This document shows, one piece after another, positions 19,908 to 30,452 of a stretch of 41,686 nucleotides of DNA. Where the stretch lies: positions 248,911-290,596 of the forward strand of contig BJOX01000091.1 in NCBI GenBank assembly GCA_009731375.1, written 5' to 3'. Origin of the DNA: Paulinella micropora (taxonomy: Eukaryota; Cercozoa; Imbricatea; Euglyphida). The translations under genes were made by a program, and so were the position numbers. The notes under the pieces are model-generated. The model was not told where the DNA came from. It saw only the letters and a program-made list of their open reading frames with translations, and made no database searches. Every line of letters begins with the position of its first letter. Position 1 is the stretch's first letter.

Positions 19908-20981
19908 AACCTCATCCGCCGACAGGGCTTTCTCATGGCACTGTAGGACAACAGAGAACGGTTTGTCACCCTCGAATTACTTTGTGAGCAACTTCGCCGT
20001 CTCTCCGGAATTCCGCGGACAAAGAGGTTTGTCTCCCCACATGTCCCCCACGAATTCCAAAATTTCGTCCTCCGTTCCACCCGTTGACAACTGCAACGAC
20101 ATCAATGGTTCAAACAAGGGCCTATTAGCCTGCGATGCTTTCGCATGGAAGCAGTACTGGTTCTGAAGGAACACAAACGCCCCTTCTTTCCATACCTGAA
20201 CCTGCCCATTCCTGCTTCCACCTCCATGTTATGTTCTTCCATGGCGCCATAATCTGAGCCGACCGGCTCTGAATTACGTCCTACACCGTTGCCTTCTCCC
20301 AACGTCGAACAACTTCCCTCACCTTTCCCGCATGCCCGCGGTACTCTGGTTGGAAATCCTTGTAATAGTTGTCCAATGCTGGGTGCTGATATGGTTTTGG
20401 TATAACCAACTGCACCTTTGCGCCCCGCGCAATTGCATGTGGGTCATCATCCTTTGTCGCCCCTAGCTTGGTGAACGACATAGTGCACCAAGCCCGACCG
20501 GCAGTCAATTAATGTATCCATCCTATTGAGCTGCTTGAACCCGATCAGCAATACCCCCGAATATTCCGGACAGACACAGAACTGAATGTCAAAGGACTTA
20601 CCGGAGTAACGTTCAATGGTCAAGACCATTGTCCCCGTAACCTCCGCCCTCGCTTTTCCATTCACCCCTTCTATGCTTCCTTTAACAGGCAACATATTCC
20701 GTTCAACCACGCCTTAAATGCCGTCACGAATGCCGCCCCCGCGATATATTAATATTAGCCAACGTATCGTTAGCCAATTATCACATAACCCCTCAAAGTT
20801 CACCGTGAAGGTAAACCTGAGTAATGCATAGGCATCGTGGTGCGGTAGCATCATCTCTAGGCGCAGAGTCCTTCCTCGGCGGATAACATAACAAAAGTGT
20901 AGCATCATACACTCTGCTCGCTCGGTTCGACAGCTCGCTTTTAACGCCTCCCTTTCCGGCTAAAAAGTCCGAGACTTCCAA
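19895..20981 (-). pseudogene. Protease and linker region of element 2, heavily broken
   Basis: Short frames match element 1 in order. 19977-20174 has QYCFHAKAS and EFVGDMWGD, like YCYHAK and ITNFWGD of element 1. 20447-20710 has FDIQFCVCPEYSGVLLIGFKQ, like the second half of the element 1 protease. About 20740-20770 in another frame reads NDTLANINI, the active-site segment. 20793-20981 contains VYDATLLLCYPP, the region just upstream. Many frame breaks. Gag is absent. Confidence 0.7.
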
Positions 20982-21612
20982 TATGCCATAATGATTAGCA
21001 TATATGCTTAACGAAACCGTCGATGATTTCCTCCTTTATTTCTTTTCCTTTCCACGGCTCCTTCAGCTATGTCATAGCTGACCAAGTAACTGAAATCTGA
21101 CATGCAGCCATAAATGTCCGATTGGCTTTACCGTCATGTCCCTCCATATTTATACAGCGCGTCCCCCACCTTATAGATTCCAGTTACCGTCCCGAGTTCC
21201 AGCCGGCTTTTATCCGCCCAATTCAGTACTGTAACTTACTTTGAAATCCATAGTGACACCTGCCACTTCCCTAGTGACTTCCAGTCACTTCCTCCTTAAA
21301 AGTTTACAGTCGAATATCCGCCAACCGCTTGCCGAAAGAAAAGATCAGAGAAAACAAAACTCTTGTATTAATAACAACTCCGTCAGTCTTCTCAGTGTGA
21401 ACAAACCATGTATTAATACATTTAATAACTTCCATCCTTGACGACTGAGAATATCGAAGTTGTTCAAGTCTGAGCCATCGTGGACCACCGCCACACCAGA
21501 CTCGACCCTAGCCACAACATCAACTAGTCAAGGTGCAAAGGACATGGCTAGCCCCGCAAGCCACACCTCTAGCTGACATGGCCAACCCCGCGAGTCCTGC
21601 TCTCACGTCGGT
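20982..21612. other. Unique spacer, nothing recognised
   Basis: No gene, repeat pair or LTR was found. Frames are short and stop-rich. Confidence 0.5.
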
Positions 21613-21955
21613 CTATCCAATGCAATCCAATGCAATTCATTGCACCCAATGCAATCCATTGCAATCCAAATTGCAATCCAATGCAATCCAATGCATATCC
21701 CATGCAATCCAATGTATATCCCATGCAATCCAATGCATGTCCAATGCATATCCAATGCAATCCAATGCATTCCAATGCATATCCCATGCAATCCAATGCA
21801 AATCCATGCATATCCAATGCAATCCAATGCATAGCCAATGCAATCCAATGCAATCCAATGCATATCCATGCATATCCAATGCAATCCAATGCATATCCAT
21901 GCATATCCAATGCAATCCAATGCATAGCCAATGCAATCCAATGCTGTCGACATGC
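21613..21955. repeat. CCAATGCA-type satellite array
   Basis: Repeats of about 10 bp (CCAATGCAAT / CCAATGCATA) are organised in larger blocks such as CATATCCATGCATATCC. Both strands stay open for more than 100 codons only because the unit lacks stops. Confidence 0.93.
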
Positions 21956-22118
21956 TTAAAGCTTCTTGCATGCAATCTGCATGCAAGCTGCGTGCATCAG
22001 TCACGCATCCTCAGCTGAAAAGCGACATGTCCTCACTAGTGAGAAAGAGCCAGTAGTGAGAAAGAGCAATCATGCCTCTCTCACCACCCCTCCACATTGC
22101 ATGATATGCTCATTGTCC

Positions 22119-22192
22119 CCCCCCCCCCCCNNNNNNNNNNAGAAAGAGACAAAGAAAGAGAGAAGGAAAGAGAGAAGGAAAGAGAAAGAACC
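22119..22192. repeat. C homopolymer, 10-N gap, GAAA/GAAG repeat
   Basis: A C run (22118-22130) leads into N at 22131-22140, then an A/G simple repeat. Confidence 0.93.
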
Positions 22193-22573
22193 ATCCTTCC
22201 TCCCCTAATGCTTATGATTGCTGGTCGCTCCCTGCCTGTCAGCCTAACGTGCCCACTGGGTCCTTCCCTGCACCACTGACACAGGCCTCCTCCACAGCAG
22301 ACCAGTTCAACCAGCTGTGCATCTCACTCATCCAACCATGAGAGACAGGCAAAAGAAACAAACATACCATGGGTCAAAGTCAGCACCATACCCAGTACCG
22401 CTGACCTGTTGACCTCCTAGGTGTTAAGGTCCAAGTTTCGAGATCAGGGTCCCACCCTGTTGATCTTCAAAACCCCCCTTACCACCTGTAGTTTCCTTTT
22501 CCTTAAACGACTGAAAGCGAACCATAGGCGGATGAAAAAGGCACAAAGAAATAAGTTGTCGTGATGGATACGT
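22193..22573. other. Flank of the copia insertion, no gene seen
   Basis: Unique sequence. It would have been continuous with 30853 onwards before element 3 inserted. It ends in the target duplication TACGT (22569-22573). Confidence 0.5.
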
Positions 22574-22947
22574 CTTTGAGTAACCACTTGTGCTCATTAT
22601 GGGAACCTTTCCCGATCCCTTTCAGGATCAATGTGGGTAACACCGGCAAGTCTCTTACCGCAGTATGGGAATACGCACTTTAATAATAAGGATAATAACA
22701 GAACTGACACCGCGGCAAACTGCCACGTCACGAAACTGACTAACTTAGATATCGGTAAGATATTGACTGCTACCGTCGTGATGACTCTATCTGAGTTAGA
22801 TAAATAAAGACTGATGTGAATATGACTGTATAAGGATGTAATAGAAATCTTTCCACTCACTTTGGTAAAACTGATTGTCGGGCTTATTGACAAACAAACT
22901 ACCTAAGTAACGGTAATTGTGACTACTAGAAATAGCTATGACCAACG
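22574..22947 (-). repeat. 3' LTR of element 3
   Basis: 374 bp, similar along its length to 30452-30847, which carries two short extra segments (about 14 and 8 bp). Minus-strand frames inside it are spurious. Confidence 0.93.
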
Positions 22948-22957
22948 CTCCCCCTTA
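22948..22957 (-). promoter_or_regulatory. Polypurine tract of element 3
   Basis: The element strand reads AACTAAGGGGGAG, abutting the LTR at 22947. This supports that boundary. Confidence 0.7.
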
Positions 22958-23201
22958 GTTATTTGTCAATGCTAAAACTGTTAGAACACGTAATAGTGAA
23001 ATGAAAAATTTTCAAGCGCTTCCCGTAGAGGGGTATCAAAGTCAATAAAAATAATATGTAGATAAAAACACAAAAATGTAAGAAAACACATAAACAAATG
23101 CAAATCCACGCGTTTGGTGACAAAAACAAATTATGTTACTATCGGTCACCACCGACCACCTGAAAAGTCTGGTTCGGCCTCCCACCGGGCTTCCAGTACG
23201 C
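22958..23201 (-). other. Non-coding 3' region of element 3
   Basis: AT-rich, with no ORF on the element strand. Confidence 0.5.
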
Positions 23202-23528
23202 TTAGTCCAGCTCGCTCCTCAAACGATCGCTGTCATAACCGTCGGCGTCCACGTCGACATCGCTGTCCCCATCGTCATTGACGTTTCCTCCAAAAGTTGG
23301 TCGTGGTTCGGCAAACCATTCCGATAATACTGTCTTCCTCGTGAACATGACGAATAGAGGTTGGTTCATGTACCATTCCTCATATTGGTCTACAATCGTG
23401 TCGTAGGGCAAATCGTCGACCCATCCAATCGTCATCCAGCACCAAGGTAGATAGTCCACCATTATTACGCTATAGAGCTCATAAAGAAAACAAAAAACAC
23501 AAAAATAAGGTGAAACATCCGTGGTCAT
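23202..23528 (-). CDS. Small accessory ORF after copia pol, unknown
   Basis: 108 residues. Its ATG (23526-23528) overlaps the pol stop as ATGA, a layout compatible with termination-reinitiation. The N-terminal part is hydrophobic and aromatic (CVFCFLYELYSVIMVDYL, then CWMTIGWV) and could be a membrane segment. The C-terminus is Asp-rich (NDDGDSDVDVDADGYDSD). Copia elements normally end with RNase H. No similarity recognised. It could be a chance frame, but it is the only ORF in this position and has a proper ATG and stop. Confidence 0.4.
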   Translation of the reverse strand: MTTDVSPYFCVFCFLYELYSVIMVDYLPWCWMTIGWVDDLPYDTIVDQYEEWYMNQPLFVMFTRKTVLSEWFAEPRPTFGGNVNDDGDSDVDVDADGYDSDRLRSELD

Positions 23529-25408
23529 TCCGGTTTTCCCGGAATGATAACCGTAAATTTATTGAGCAAGTAAGTGAATTGCTCGCGCGGTAACGGTTTG
23601 GTGAGTAAGTCCCCTATCTGCTTCTTAGTACTTACCTTAATAAACTTTATCTCTCCATCTCTTTGTGAATGATGTATGAAATGTAATTCAAGAGGTATAT
23701 GCTTGGTGCGTGGTCCGGATAATCCGCGTTCTCCTGCGAGAATTGTTTGGGTATTGTCCTCGAATAATTCAACTGGGCCTTTTTGTGGAATTCCGAGTTC
23801 CTGTCTAACATGACCTATAGCTAATCCCTCTCTGATACATTCAGTGGCTGCGAAGATTTCCGCGTCATTCGAACTAAGAGCTATCCTACTCTGTCTTTTC
23901 GAAAGCCAACCTATGGGGTCTCCACCCCAAAGAATTACGTAACCTGTGCGTGACTTTCCGGTTTTCGTGCAAACCTTGTGAGCCGCATCCGGCCACATCG
24001 TGACTTTAGGGTAAGAATTACCTTCTTGCGAAGATTTAGGCCCGTTATAAGCTAAACCGCGAAATGAGCCTATTAAATACCGCAATATCCTTCCTAACAT
24101 TGCATAAGTGACTCCCTTATCTAAAGTCTACATAACACTAGCTGCGTTGAGCGCCTGTTCTATATCCGGCCTAGTCATCTTAGATAAATAAAGAAGACTA
24201 CCGACTATGCTAGCTATCGAGAACTTGCGTAATGCCGTACCCTCGGACGTAGCTTCTGGCAACTGATCTAACGCTGGTGTGCTTACGGGGCGGGACTTGT
24301 CAAATCCGAACTCCCTGAGCACCTGTAGCTGGTATTTGCGTTGGTACAGAACGATCCTTCCTTTCTCCTGCACGATCTCTATTCCTTTGAACTCCTTTGC
24401 GACTCCTAGTCTCTTTAGCGGGTAATACTTTTCTAGCGCAGACGCGAACTTTTCATAAGCTTCTGTACTGGGTGCGGAAAATATTAAATCATCCACGTGA
24501 AATACTCCCACTATAGCGTCTCGTATAGGCTTATCTTTCTCAACGAAGATACATAGATCGGAGTCTAACAGCCTAAAACCTAGCTTCTCTAACTGCGGGG
24601 CTAGTATGTCATACCATCGTCTACCTGCCTGCGGCGCCCCATACAAAGCACCATCTACGCGCAATATCATCCCCTCTTTGCCCTCTCTGTCCATTACGTC
24701 AGGTGCATAGGCAAATACTGGATCTTTCATGCGTGCATTCAAATAAGCATTCTTAAAATCTATCCCTTAGAGCTTATTTCCATGCCAGGCGGCGAGTTTG
24801 GCAATCATGAGCAATGAGCGATGCGAGGCACAAGGAACAAACAACTGGTCGGGGTTGAAACTGACTCCTGGCTCTAACATGTCTCCTCTCAAAGCTAATC
24901 TAGACTTGACGAACTTACGCCCGTTCTCATCTATTTTCACCTTGTGAACCCATGTAAGCCTGACTATCTTGCTGACTCCGGCCTTTTTGGCCTCACTATG
25001 TTTGACCCAAGTGTAAGTTTTAAAGTCTTTTAGTGACTGTATCTCCTTTCTCATGCCTTCCTGCAAATCTTTTGCTGTCATTCCCTGCTCAGCTATCTCT
25101 TTCGGCACACGTATGTCTAGATAGAGCAAGAATTCATTTGGTTCATTCATGCATCTGTCGTAACACAGCATAGCACTCTCTAGCTCTCCGGCAGGCAATA
25201 CGGACTCCCCCTCACTTGCCCTGTGCTTGATTATCTCTGAGTCTAGCATCTTCTCTAGTCTATCCTCAAACTGCACAAAATGAGATGCTTTGGCTGCTTT
25301 CTGACTTTCAGCCTCTCTTTGGGGTTGCATTTCTGCTTCACAACTCCTTCGCGTACTTTGCTTTCCCACCCTGCTCCGTATGTCTTCTCTGCCCACTCGT
25401 CTCCCCAC
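23525..25408 (-). pseudogene. Copia reverse transcriptase and RNase H
   Basis: One frame with two in-frame stops. 25408-24767: RT start (WVKHSEAKKAGVSKIVRLTW, WVHKVKIDENG, KSRLALRGDML). TAA at 24764-24766, then GIDFKNAYLNARM, GALYGAPQAGRRWYDIL and the catalytic FHVDDLIFSAPS (His where Tyr is usual), then LLYLSKMTRPDIEQAL. TAG at 24126-24128, then RNase H with RTGYVILWGGDPIGWLSKRQ, ALSSNDAEIFAATE, EDNTQTILAGE and TKHIPLELHFI, to the stop at 23525. The motifs are those of copia RT (RVT_2) and RNase H. The stops are most simply inactivating mutations. Confidence 0.92.
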
Positions 25409-26969
25409 TCACGTGCGAGGATTCTCACTCTCACTCCCTCCAAATCCTGAACTATTGCTACTTTGCGTTCACGTTTCAGTTCAGTATGCGGTCGTGATGG
25501 CTGTGTGTGTGCCTCTCTTCTTATCATTTTGCTTTCTGGAACTATGTTAGCTTCTGTGATCCTGTCACTTTGCTCCCAAGTTCTGCCTTTACTAGGTTGC
25601 TCACTCTCTTCATATGCTCTCCTCTCGTGGTGTGCTTGAGGGTCAGATGCATCTGTGAGTGCGTGTGCATGTTCTAGTCCTTTGTTTGTTGTCTGTGGGG
25701 TTGTGTCGGTGGGATGAGGTGCAGCTGTCGATGTGGTGTCGATGTCCTTTGTAGAAAAACTATCGTGTGTCTGTGTGTGTTTGTGATCGTAGCTGTCTCC
25801 CCCTGTGCTCCCTCCATACTCCCCCTGTCCTTTGTGACTACCTGACTGACTCTCGTCATCGACATTGTCGTATGCTTCATCATCGTCATGTGTCTGTGTC
25901 GTGTCCTCTTGTGTGTGGGTGGTTGTTTCGTCTGTGGAGGTGGTGGGTGTGGTGCCTGTCTCTTCGACATCGACATCGTTACTCTCACTCCCCCCCTCAG
26001 CTTCATCCTCATCCCACTTAACGCTCCTTTCTGGATGTGCTGCTTTGCCTACCACGTACGGATTGAACCGCACGTTCCTAACTCCTGCTATCACTTTTCT
26101 CCCGTCCCACACCCTGTATAGCTCCCTAAATAGTCGTACCCTACTAGCATGACCTTCTTGCCTAAACTGTCCTTTCCTTCTCTTGCCTGTGTACATAACT
26201 CCCATGCAACCTATCGGCCTAAGGTGGGTAAGGAAGGGTTTCCGGCCTAATAGCTGTTCGTAAGGTGACATTCCTTTTCTTGGTCCGTGGGTGGCGGGTA
26301 AGATGTTGTGGAGTGTGGTGGCTGAGTGTTCCATTTATGCCCAAAATGAAATAGGCAGTTCTGCGTGGTACCTCATAGCCCTAGCGGCTCCGGCCGTTAT
26401 ATCATTAGCCTTCTCAGCTATGGTGTTCCCTTCTTTGTCCCCCGTAGCTGACTTCTTCCAGATAAACTGTCTGGGCTTCCACCACTCTATCACCTCTTTC
26501 GGGACGTCAAACTCCTGATCACACCTTATCTCTCTCACTTTATTTCCTGTCTGTCTCTCGTAAAAAGCTACTGCCTGTTTAATGCAGTCGATGAATTCGT
26601 TCTTGTGAGATAAATAAAAGTCCAAAATAAACAACGAGTAATCATCTGTGACCGAAAATTTATGCCTCTTTCCGTGTATTGACCGTGCTGACCACGTTCC
26701 GGTATCTATATATTATGCAAAACTATTCCTGGCTTACTAGCTCTCTCTATCCTATTAGCTTTAAATATAGGTAGCTACTTTGCTTTACCTATCACGCAAG
26801 CCTCACAAAACTCTACGCTCTTCTCATCTCCTACTAGCTTTATGCCTAATGCATTAGCTTGAGCTCTCATCTTCTTAGAACTATAGTGTCCACAAGCATA
26901 GTGAAACAACTCTATGTCTACCTTTCTAACAGATCCGGGCTTGCGGGGATAGGACACATATAATGTCAC
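25255..26969 (-). pseudogene. Copia integrase
   Basis: 26969-26775 carries the pre-integrase zinc region (LFHYACGH ... CEACVIGKAK). Another frame from about 26715 carries the core: DTGTWSARSIHGKRHKF, VTDDYSLFILDFYLSHKNEF, FYERQTGNKVREIRCDQEF and GNTIAEKAND, up to SFWA and a TAA before 26334. 26334-25255 continues in the same frame with HNILPATHGPRKGMSPYEQL, GCMGVMYTGKRRKGQ and VIAGVRNVRFNPYV. A long Thr/Glu/Asp/His-rich spacer follows before the frame breaks into RT near 25330. Confidence 0.88.
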
Positions 26970-27040
26970 TCCCCCCAGTTTACCCTTTCTCTGACTACGC
27001 TTCTCTTCCTCTCTTTCTCTCTTGGGGTTTCCCTCCCCAT

Positions 27041-29356
27041 TTACCCCACTACACCCCTACCCTGTTTCTGTGATGGCGTAAAACGCTCGTTGATGTCTAA
27101 TAGGGTGTCGAACTCGTCGTCCCACCTGTAAAGGAGGGTTGACATGAGCCTACCTCTGACTAGTACGTTGTCCTCCTCTAGTCTTATGGGGCGTTTCAAA
27201 ATCACTATCTGTCCGTTCTGGTGAGTAATAGACCGGTGATGTACATGGTCCATCCTACCTGTAGACGCTATGTTCACTGGCAACCTAGTATTGAGCAACA
27301 TAGGTCTTGAGACCGTGACTGGTTTCCCGTGTCCATTGATTCTAGTGACTCTAGCTGTCCCTTCCTGTCCTATCTCACACTCACCGTTTCCGGTGACTAG
27401 CTTAACTGGGGGAACTGACTTCACGTCATGCAATATCTCCGCATTGCAAGCTATATCTCTCGACGACCCACTATCTTGCACCATAGTGCTCCTCCTGTCT
27501 CTTCCTCCCTCTCCATCTAACACTAGCCCATACTGCTTTCTGGGTTTGGGTTTTGATGGTGGTGGTGGCTTTGGAACGTTGTTGTCATGGGTTTGTGGTG
27601 GTGATGACGGTGAAGTGCGTGATGCATGTGCAATGTACACTCCCTCTATTGCTCTCACCACATCTGTCAAGAACTCGTCTACCACTAGCTTCCCTTCGTC
27701 TACTCTTTTCACATCTCCGTTGCTCTCTCTTATGCAGACTGTGTTGAGTTGCTGTGCAATCTGTGCAATGTCTTTGAAAGTGATAAGCGGTGGGGTGGTG
27801 GTGGGTGTTGGTGCTGGTTGGGGTGCCACTGGACCTTTTTGGGGTGTTGGGGTTGCAGTTGCTGCTCCCTTCTGACTCTCCTGGGTCCCTGCACCAGCAC
27901 TGGGCCGTACGGCAGATGCCGTACTCCCATCACCATCATGAGTATCTTTCTCATTCTCGCTCTCTTTCTTCACTCTCCCTGCTCTGGTGAAACACAAATG
28001 CTCACTCCAACTCTCATCTGCACATGCTGCCATAGCCATATCATGCCTAATCTCATCAGAACACCTTGAGTCTTCTCTCCAATCTAACTCGTCGTCTTCT
28101 TCTTCTTTCTCTTCGTCACTCTCTGATACGTCGCTGCTCTTCAATGTAGGCATATCTGGGTCATCTGGTGGGGTGCCTATCGCCGGCATCTCATCTGAGT
28201 CTGAAGGTGCAGGTGAAGTGGTGCGTGGTGGGGTTGTGGTGTTTTTGCTTCCTGTCCCCTTTGCATTCTCTTTCTTTCCTGTCTTCCCCTCTTTACCTCT
28301 CTCCTTAACACTCTCTGTGCGTGCTGGGCTTGTGGGTGTTGTGAATGCAGGCGACACCGTTACTCCTCTCTGCTTTGCATCCTCTCTCAATCCTCTCTCA
28401 TCCGGATAATAAGGGGATCTTGGGGGTCGGAGGTTGGGGCTAACCGCGAGATCAAGTAGCGGGTATTCAGGGTCCTGTAATCTTGCGTGATATCCGCAAT
28501 AGAAGCAATAAGCTAACCGAGAAGCATGGTCCGCATTAGGCCCTTTTCTATCCCACTCAATAGAGATATTACACTCCTCTTTCTTTTTGTTTGTTCCTTG
28601 ACACTTTAGTGAACGGGGCCTTTCCCGACTATAGCTCGCAAGATTGATAGGTGGGGTAGAGGGAGGGGGAACTTGACGCTGTGGGGTTGTTTTTGGGTCT
28701 GAGGGATTAGTGGTTGAGGGTTGAGGGGCTAAACTGGGGTTGGGACTCCCAACTCTCTTACGTTCAACCGGTAGGGTACGAACACCTGGCTCAGTCTGGG
28801 GTTCCCCAGACTCGACGTTCTCTCTCTGAGCCCTACTTTGACGAACACCTGGCACAGACTGGGGTTCCCCAGCCTCGGCATTCCCTCTGTCCCTTCTCTC
28901 TTCTTCCTCTCCTTGCCCTTCTTCTTCTTTTTCTACGCTACCCCCCATGAAGATGAGCAATGCGTCTTCGTCTGTCCCGCTCTCTTCCTCTTCCTCCTCC
29001 TCTTCTCTCAATAGAGCTATGTCTTTCTTCTGCCTGTTCTTCTTGTTGTGTGTCTTTTTGTTTTGTTTGTTTCGATCTCGTTTTTGTTTGTCATCTCTCT
29101 CTTGATTTTGTTTCTTGGCCTTTGTGTCTGGACAATACTTTTTGGTATGCCCTTTCTTCTCACATGCGAAACACGTGACTTTCAGCCACCATTCCTCCTT
29201 TTTCTTGAGCTTGCTGAATGGTTTGCCCTTGCATCTCTCCCCTTCTTCATCCTGCTCGTCCATCATGAGATTGGTCTCCTTCCTCTCTTTTCTGGGTTTA
29301 TCTCTCTCTCTTTTCGTTCCTCTTTCTTCCACTTGTCCTTTCTCCACATCGCCCAC
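27041..29356 (-). CDS. Copia Gag C-terminus and protease, with an extra Cys/His module
   Basis: 771 residues, far longer than a usual Gag tail. A CCHC zinc knuckle (CFACEKKGHTKKYC) lies at about 59-72. Very charged low-complexity regions follow, and around 190-215 the block PQSVPGVR / PQTEPGVR occurs twice. At about 252-290 is Cys-x9-Cys (CQGTNKKKEEC) followed by YCFYCGYH, a putative zinc module. Another disordered region leads to the copia protease near residue 630 (MVQDSGSSRDIACNAEIL, then VKLVTGNGECEIGQEGTARV and LLNTRLPVNIASTGR), with D-S-G-S-S as in copia proteases. The frame ends at 27041 before the integrase, which lies in another frame. Disordered composition makes exact domain limits uncertain. 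Confidence 0.85.
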   Translation of the reverse strand: MGDVEKGQVEERGTKRERDKPRKERKETNLMMDEQDEEGERCKGKPFSKLKKKEEWWLKVTCFACEKKGHTKKYCPDTKAKKQNQERDDKQKRDRNKQNKKTHNKKNRQKKDIALLREEEEEEEESGTDEDALLIFMGGSVEKEEEGQGEEEERRDRGNAEAGEPQSVPGVRQSRAQRENVESGEPQTEPGVRTLPVERKRVGSPNPSLAPQPSTTNPSDPKTTPQRQVPPPSTPPINLASYSRERPRSLKCQGTNKKKEECNISIEWDRKGPNADHASRLAYCFYCGYHARLQDPEYPLLDLAVSPNLRPPRSPYYPDERGLREDAKQRGVTVSPAFTTPTSPARTESVKERGKEGKTGKKENAKGTGSKNTTTPPRTTSPAPSDSDEMPAIGTPPDDPDMPTLKSSDVSESDEEKEEEDDELDWREDSRCSDEIRHDMAMAACADESWSEHLCFTRAGRVKKESENEKDTHDGDGSTASAVRPSAGAGTQESQKGAATATPTPQKGPVAPQPAPTPTTTPPLITFKDIAQIAQQLNTVCIRESNGDVKRVDEGKLVVDEFLTDVVRAIEGVYIAHASRTSPSSPPQTHDNNVPKPPPPSKPKPRKQYGLVLDGEGGRDRRSTMVQDSGSSRDIACNAEILHDVKSVPPVKLVTGNGECEIGQEGTARVTRINGHGKPVTVSRPMLLNTRLPVNIASTGRMDHVHHRSITHQNGQIVILKRPIRLEEDNVLVRGRLMSTLLYRWDDEFDTLLDINERFTPSQKQGRGVVG

Positions 29357-30441
29357 GTGTCTCTAGCGCTATCTATCACGTCCTCGAACTTGGGTCTGAG
29401 GTTGAGTGGGAGGTTGTAGTGTAGTGATTTGAACGTTTCTCCGTATGCGGGGTGATTTGAGAGTTTGTCGATGAGTGTTCTTATGAGGTCATCTTCTTCA
29501 AATGGGTGTGTTCGATTGCTTTCTACCTCATATTTCAGGGCTACATACTTCAACGTTTTGTCAGGGTTTTGGATACGTATTTTCGAAAATTTTCGCCTTT
29601 ATGTTCTTTTGTACCCCGGAAGTTGAGCAAAATTTTCCCCGTACCACTTCTATCATCTCGATAGGTCCGTTGAATTTCTTGGTACGCAGGTATTTCACAA
29701 CGATTTGATGCGAGAATGCGACAGCGAGAATTAGTTGCAGAGTTCTCATACGTTCGTAGTGCTTTTTCTCTTTCGAGATTGCTTTCACTCTTAACGAGTG
29801 TTGCTCAAGTTTTTGGACTGTCGTCTTCTCTCTCTCGAGCTCTTCTGTCTTTTCGCTCTTTTCTCTTTCCAAGCTCTCTTTTGCTCTTCTGACAATCTAG
29901 TCTAATCTTTGGCCAGCCGCTTGTCTTCTGTTGCTTTTCCATCTTTGATGGTTGCCGATCTTTTCTTAGCAGAAGTACTTGTGTCTTTTTTTTAACGCAA
30001 GCACTGTTTTAATAGAATACTTGCCACTCGTAGAAGTGAGTGGGAAGCAGAAGAGATAAAATGGAAGAGGTATCAAGAGATACAAAAAGAGAAAACATGA
30101 AGTGTAAAAAAAAAAACAGTCACAGTTTAAGGTCATGCCGAGACCGGATGCAGTTTAGCGTCATGCCCAGGACATCCTTCGTCTGGAGTGTCCTCAGACT
30201 CCGGCTCTTCGGGCAACTCTTTCTCCTCTATGTCTAACGCTTTCACGGGATCATAGGGATACTTTATCTTAGCACTAGCTGGGTCTGTTAACGCCAGCTC
30301 GACACACTCTGCGAGCCAAGCACTGATGCCTCGTGCATAGCTCTTCAGCTTCCATGCGAAGTCTGAATAGTTGCGATTCGTCTCGTCTAACTGCGGAATA
30401 TAAGACTGCTTAAAACCCAACTGAGTCTTTTTCGGCTCCAA
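29263..30441 (-). pseudogene. Copia Gag N-terminus, frameshifted
   Basis: 30441-30133 starts at ATG just inside the PBS and reads LDETNRNYSDFAWKLKSYAR, like the start of copia Gag (UBN2/Retrotran_gag type). It then turns acidic and stops. 29872-29561 reads a Lys/Glu coiled-coil-like stretch. 29553-29263 reads EEDDLIRTLIDKLSNHPAYG and LPLNLRPKFEDVIDSARDTW, the second half of a gag core. These three frames alternate, so gag is broken at least twice. The section 29880-30130 has no gag similarity and could be an insert or an intron. Confidence 0.65.
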
Positions 30442-30452
30442 GGCTCATAACC
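30441..30452 (-). promoter_or_regulatory. Primer binding site of element 3, half-tRNA type
   Basis: Next to the 5' LTR the element strand reads GGTTATGAGCCTTGG. GGTTATGAGCC is complementary to GGCTCATAACC, the anticodon stem-loop of a methionine (initiator) tRNA. Drosophila copia and Ty5 prime from this internal tRNAiMet region (established knowledge). Confidence 0.65.

Larger units (their letters stand above)
14775..20981 (-). mobile_element. Ty3/gypsy element 2, decayed and 5'-truncated
   Basis: It has the same order as element 1 on the same strand: protease, linker domain, RT, RNase H, integrase, post-integrase domain. The proteins are related but clearly diverged, so it is a different family of the same lineage. 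Several frame breaks and a nonsense codon interrupt pol. No gag and no 5' LTR were found to the right; the protease remnant fades out near 20981 and unrelated sequence follows. Confidence 0.85.

Noticed and set aside
21569-22018. Overlapping ORFs over 100 codons on both strands
   Set aside because: Satellite unit lacks stop codons in most frames; no start context or family.
27270-28409. Plus-strand ORFs of 100-200 codons
   Set aside because: Antisense of the low-complexity copia Gag-protease ORF.
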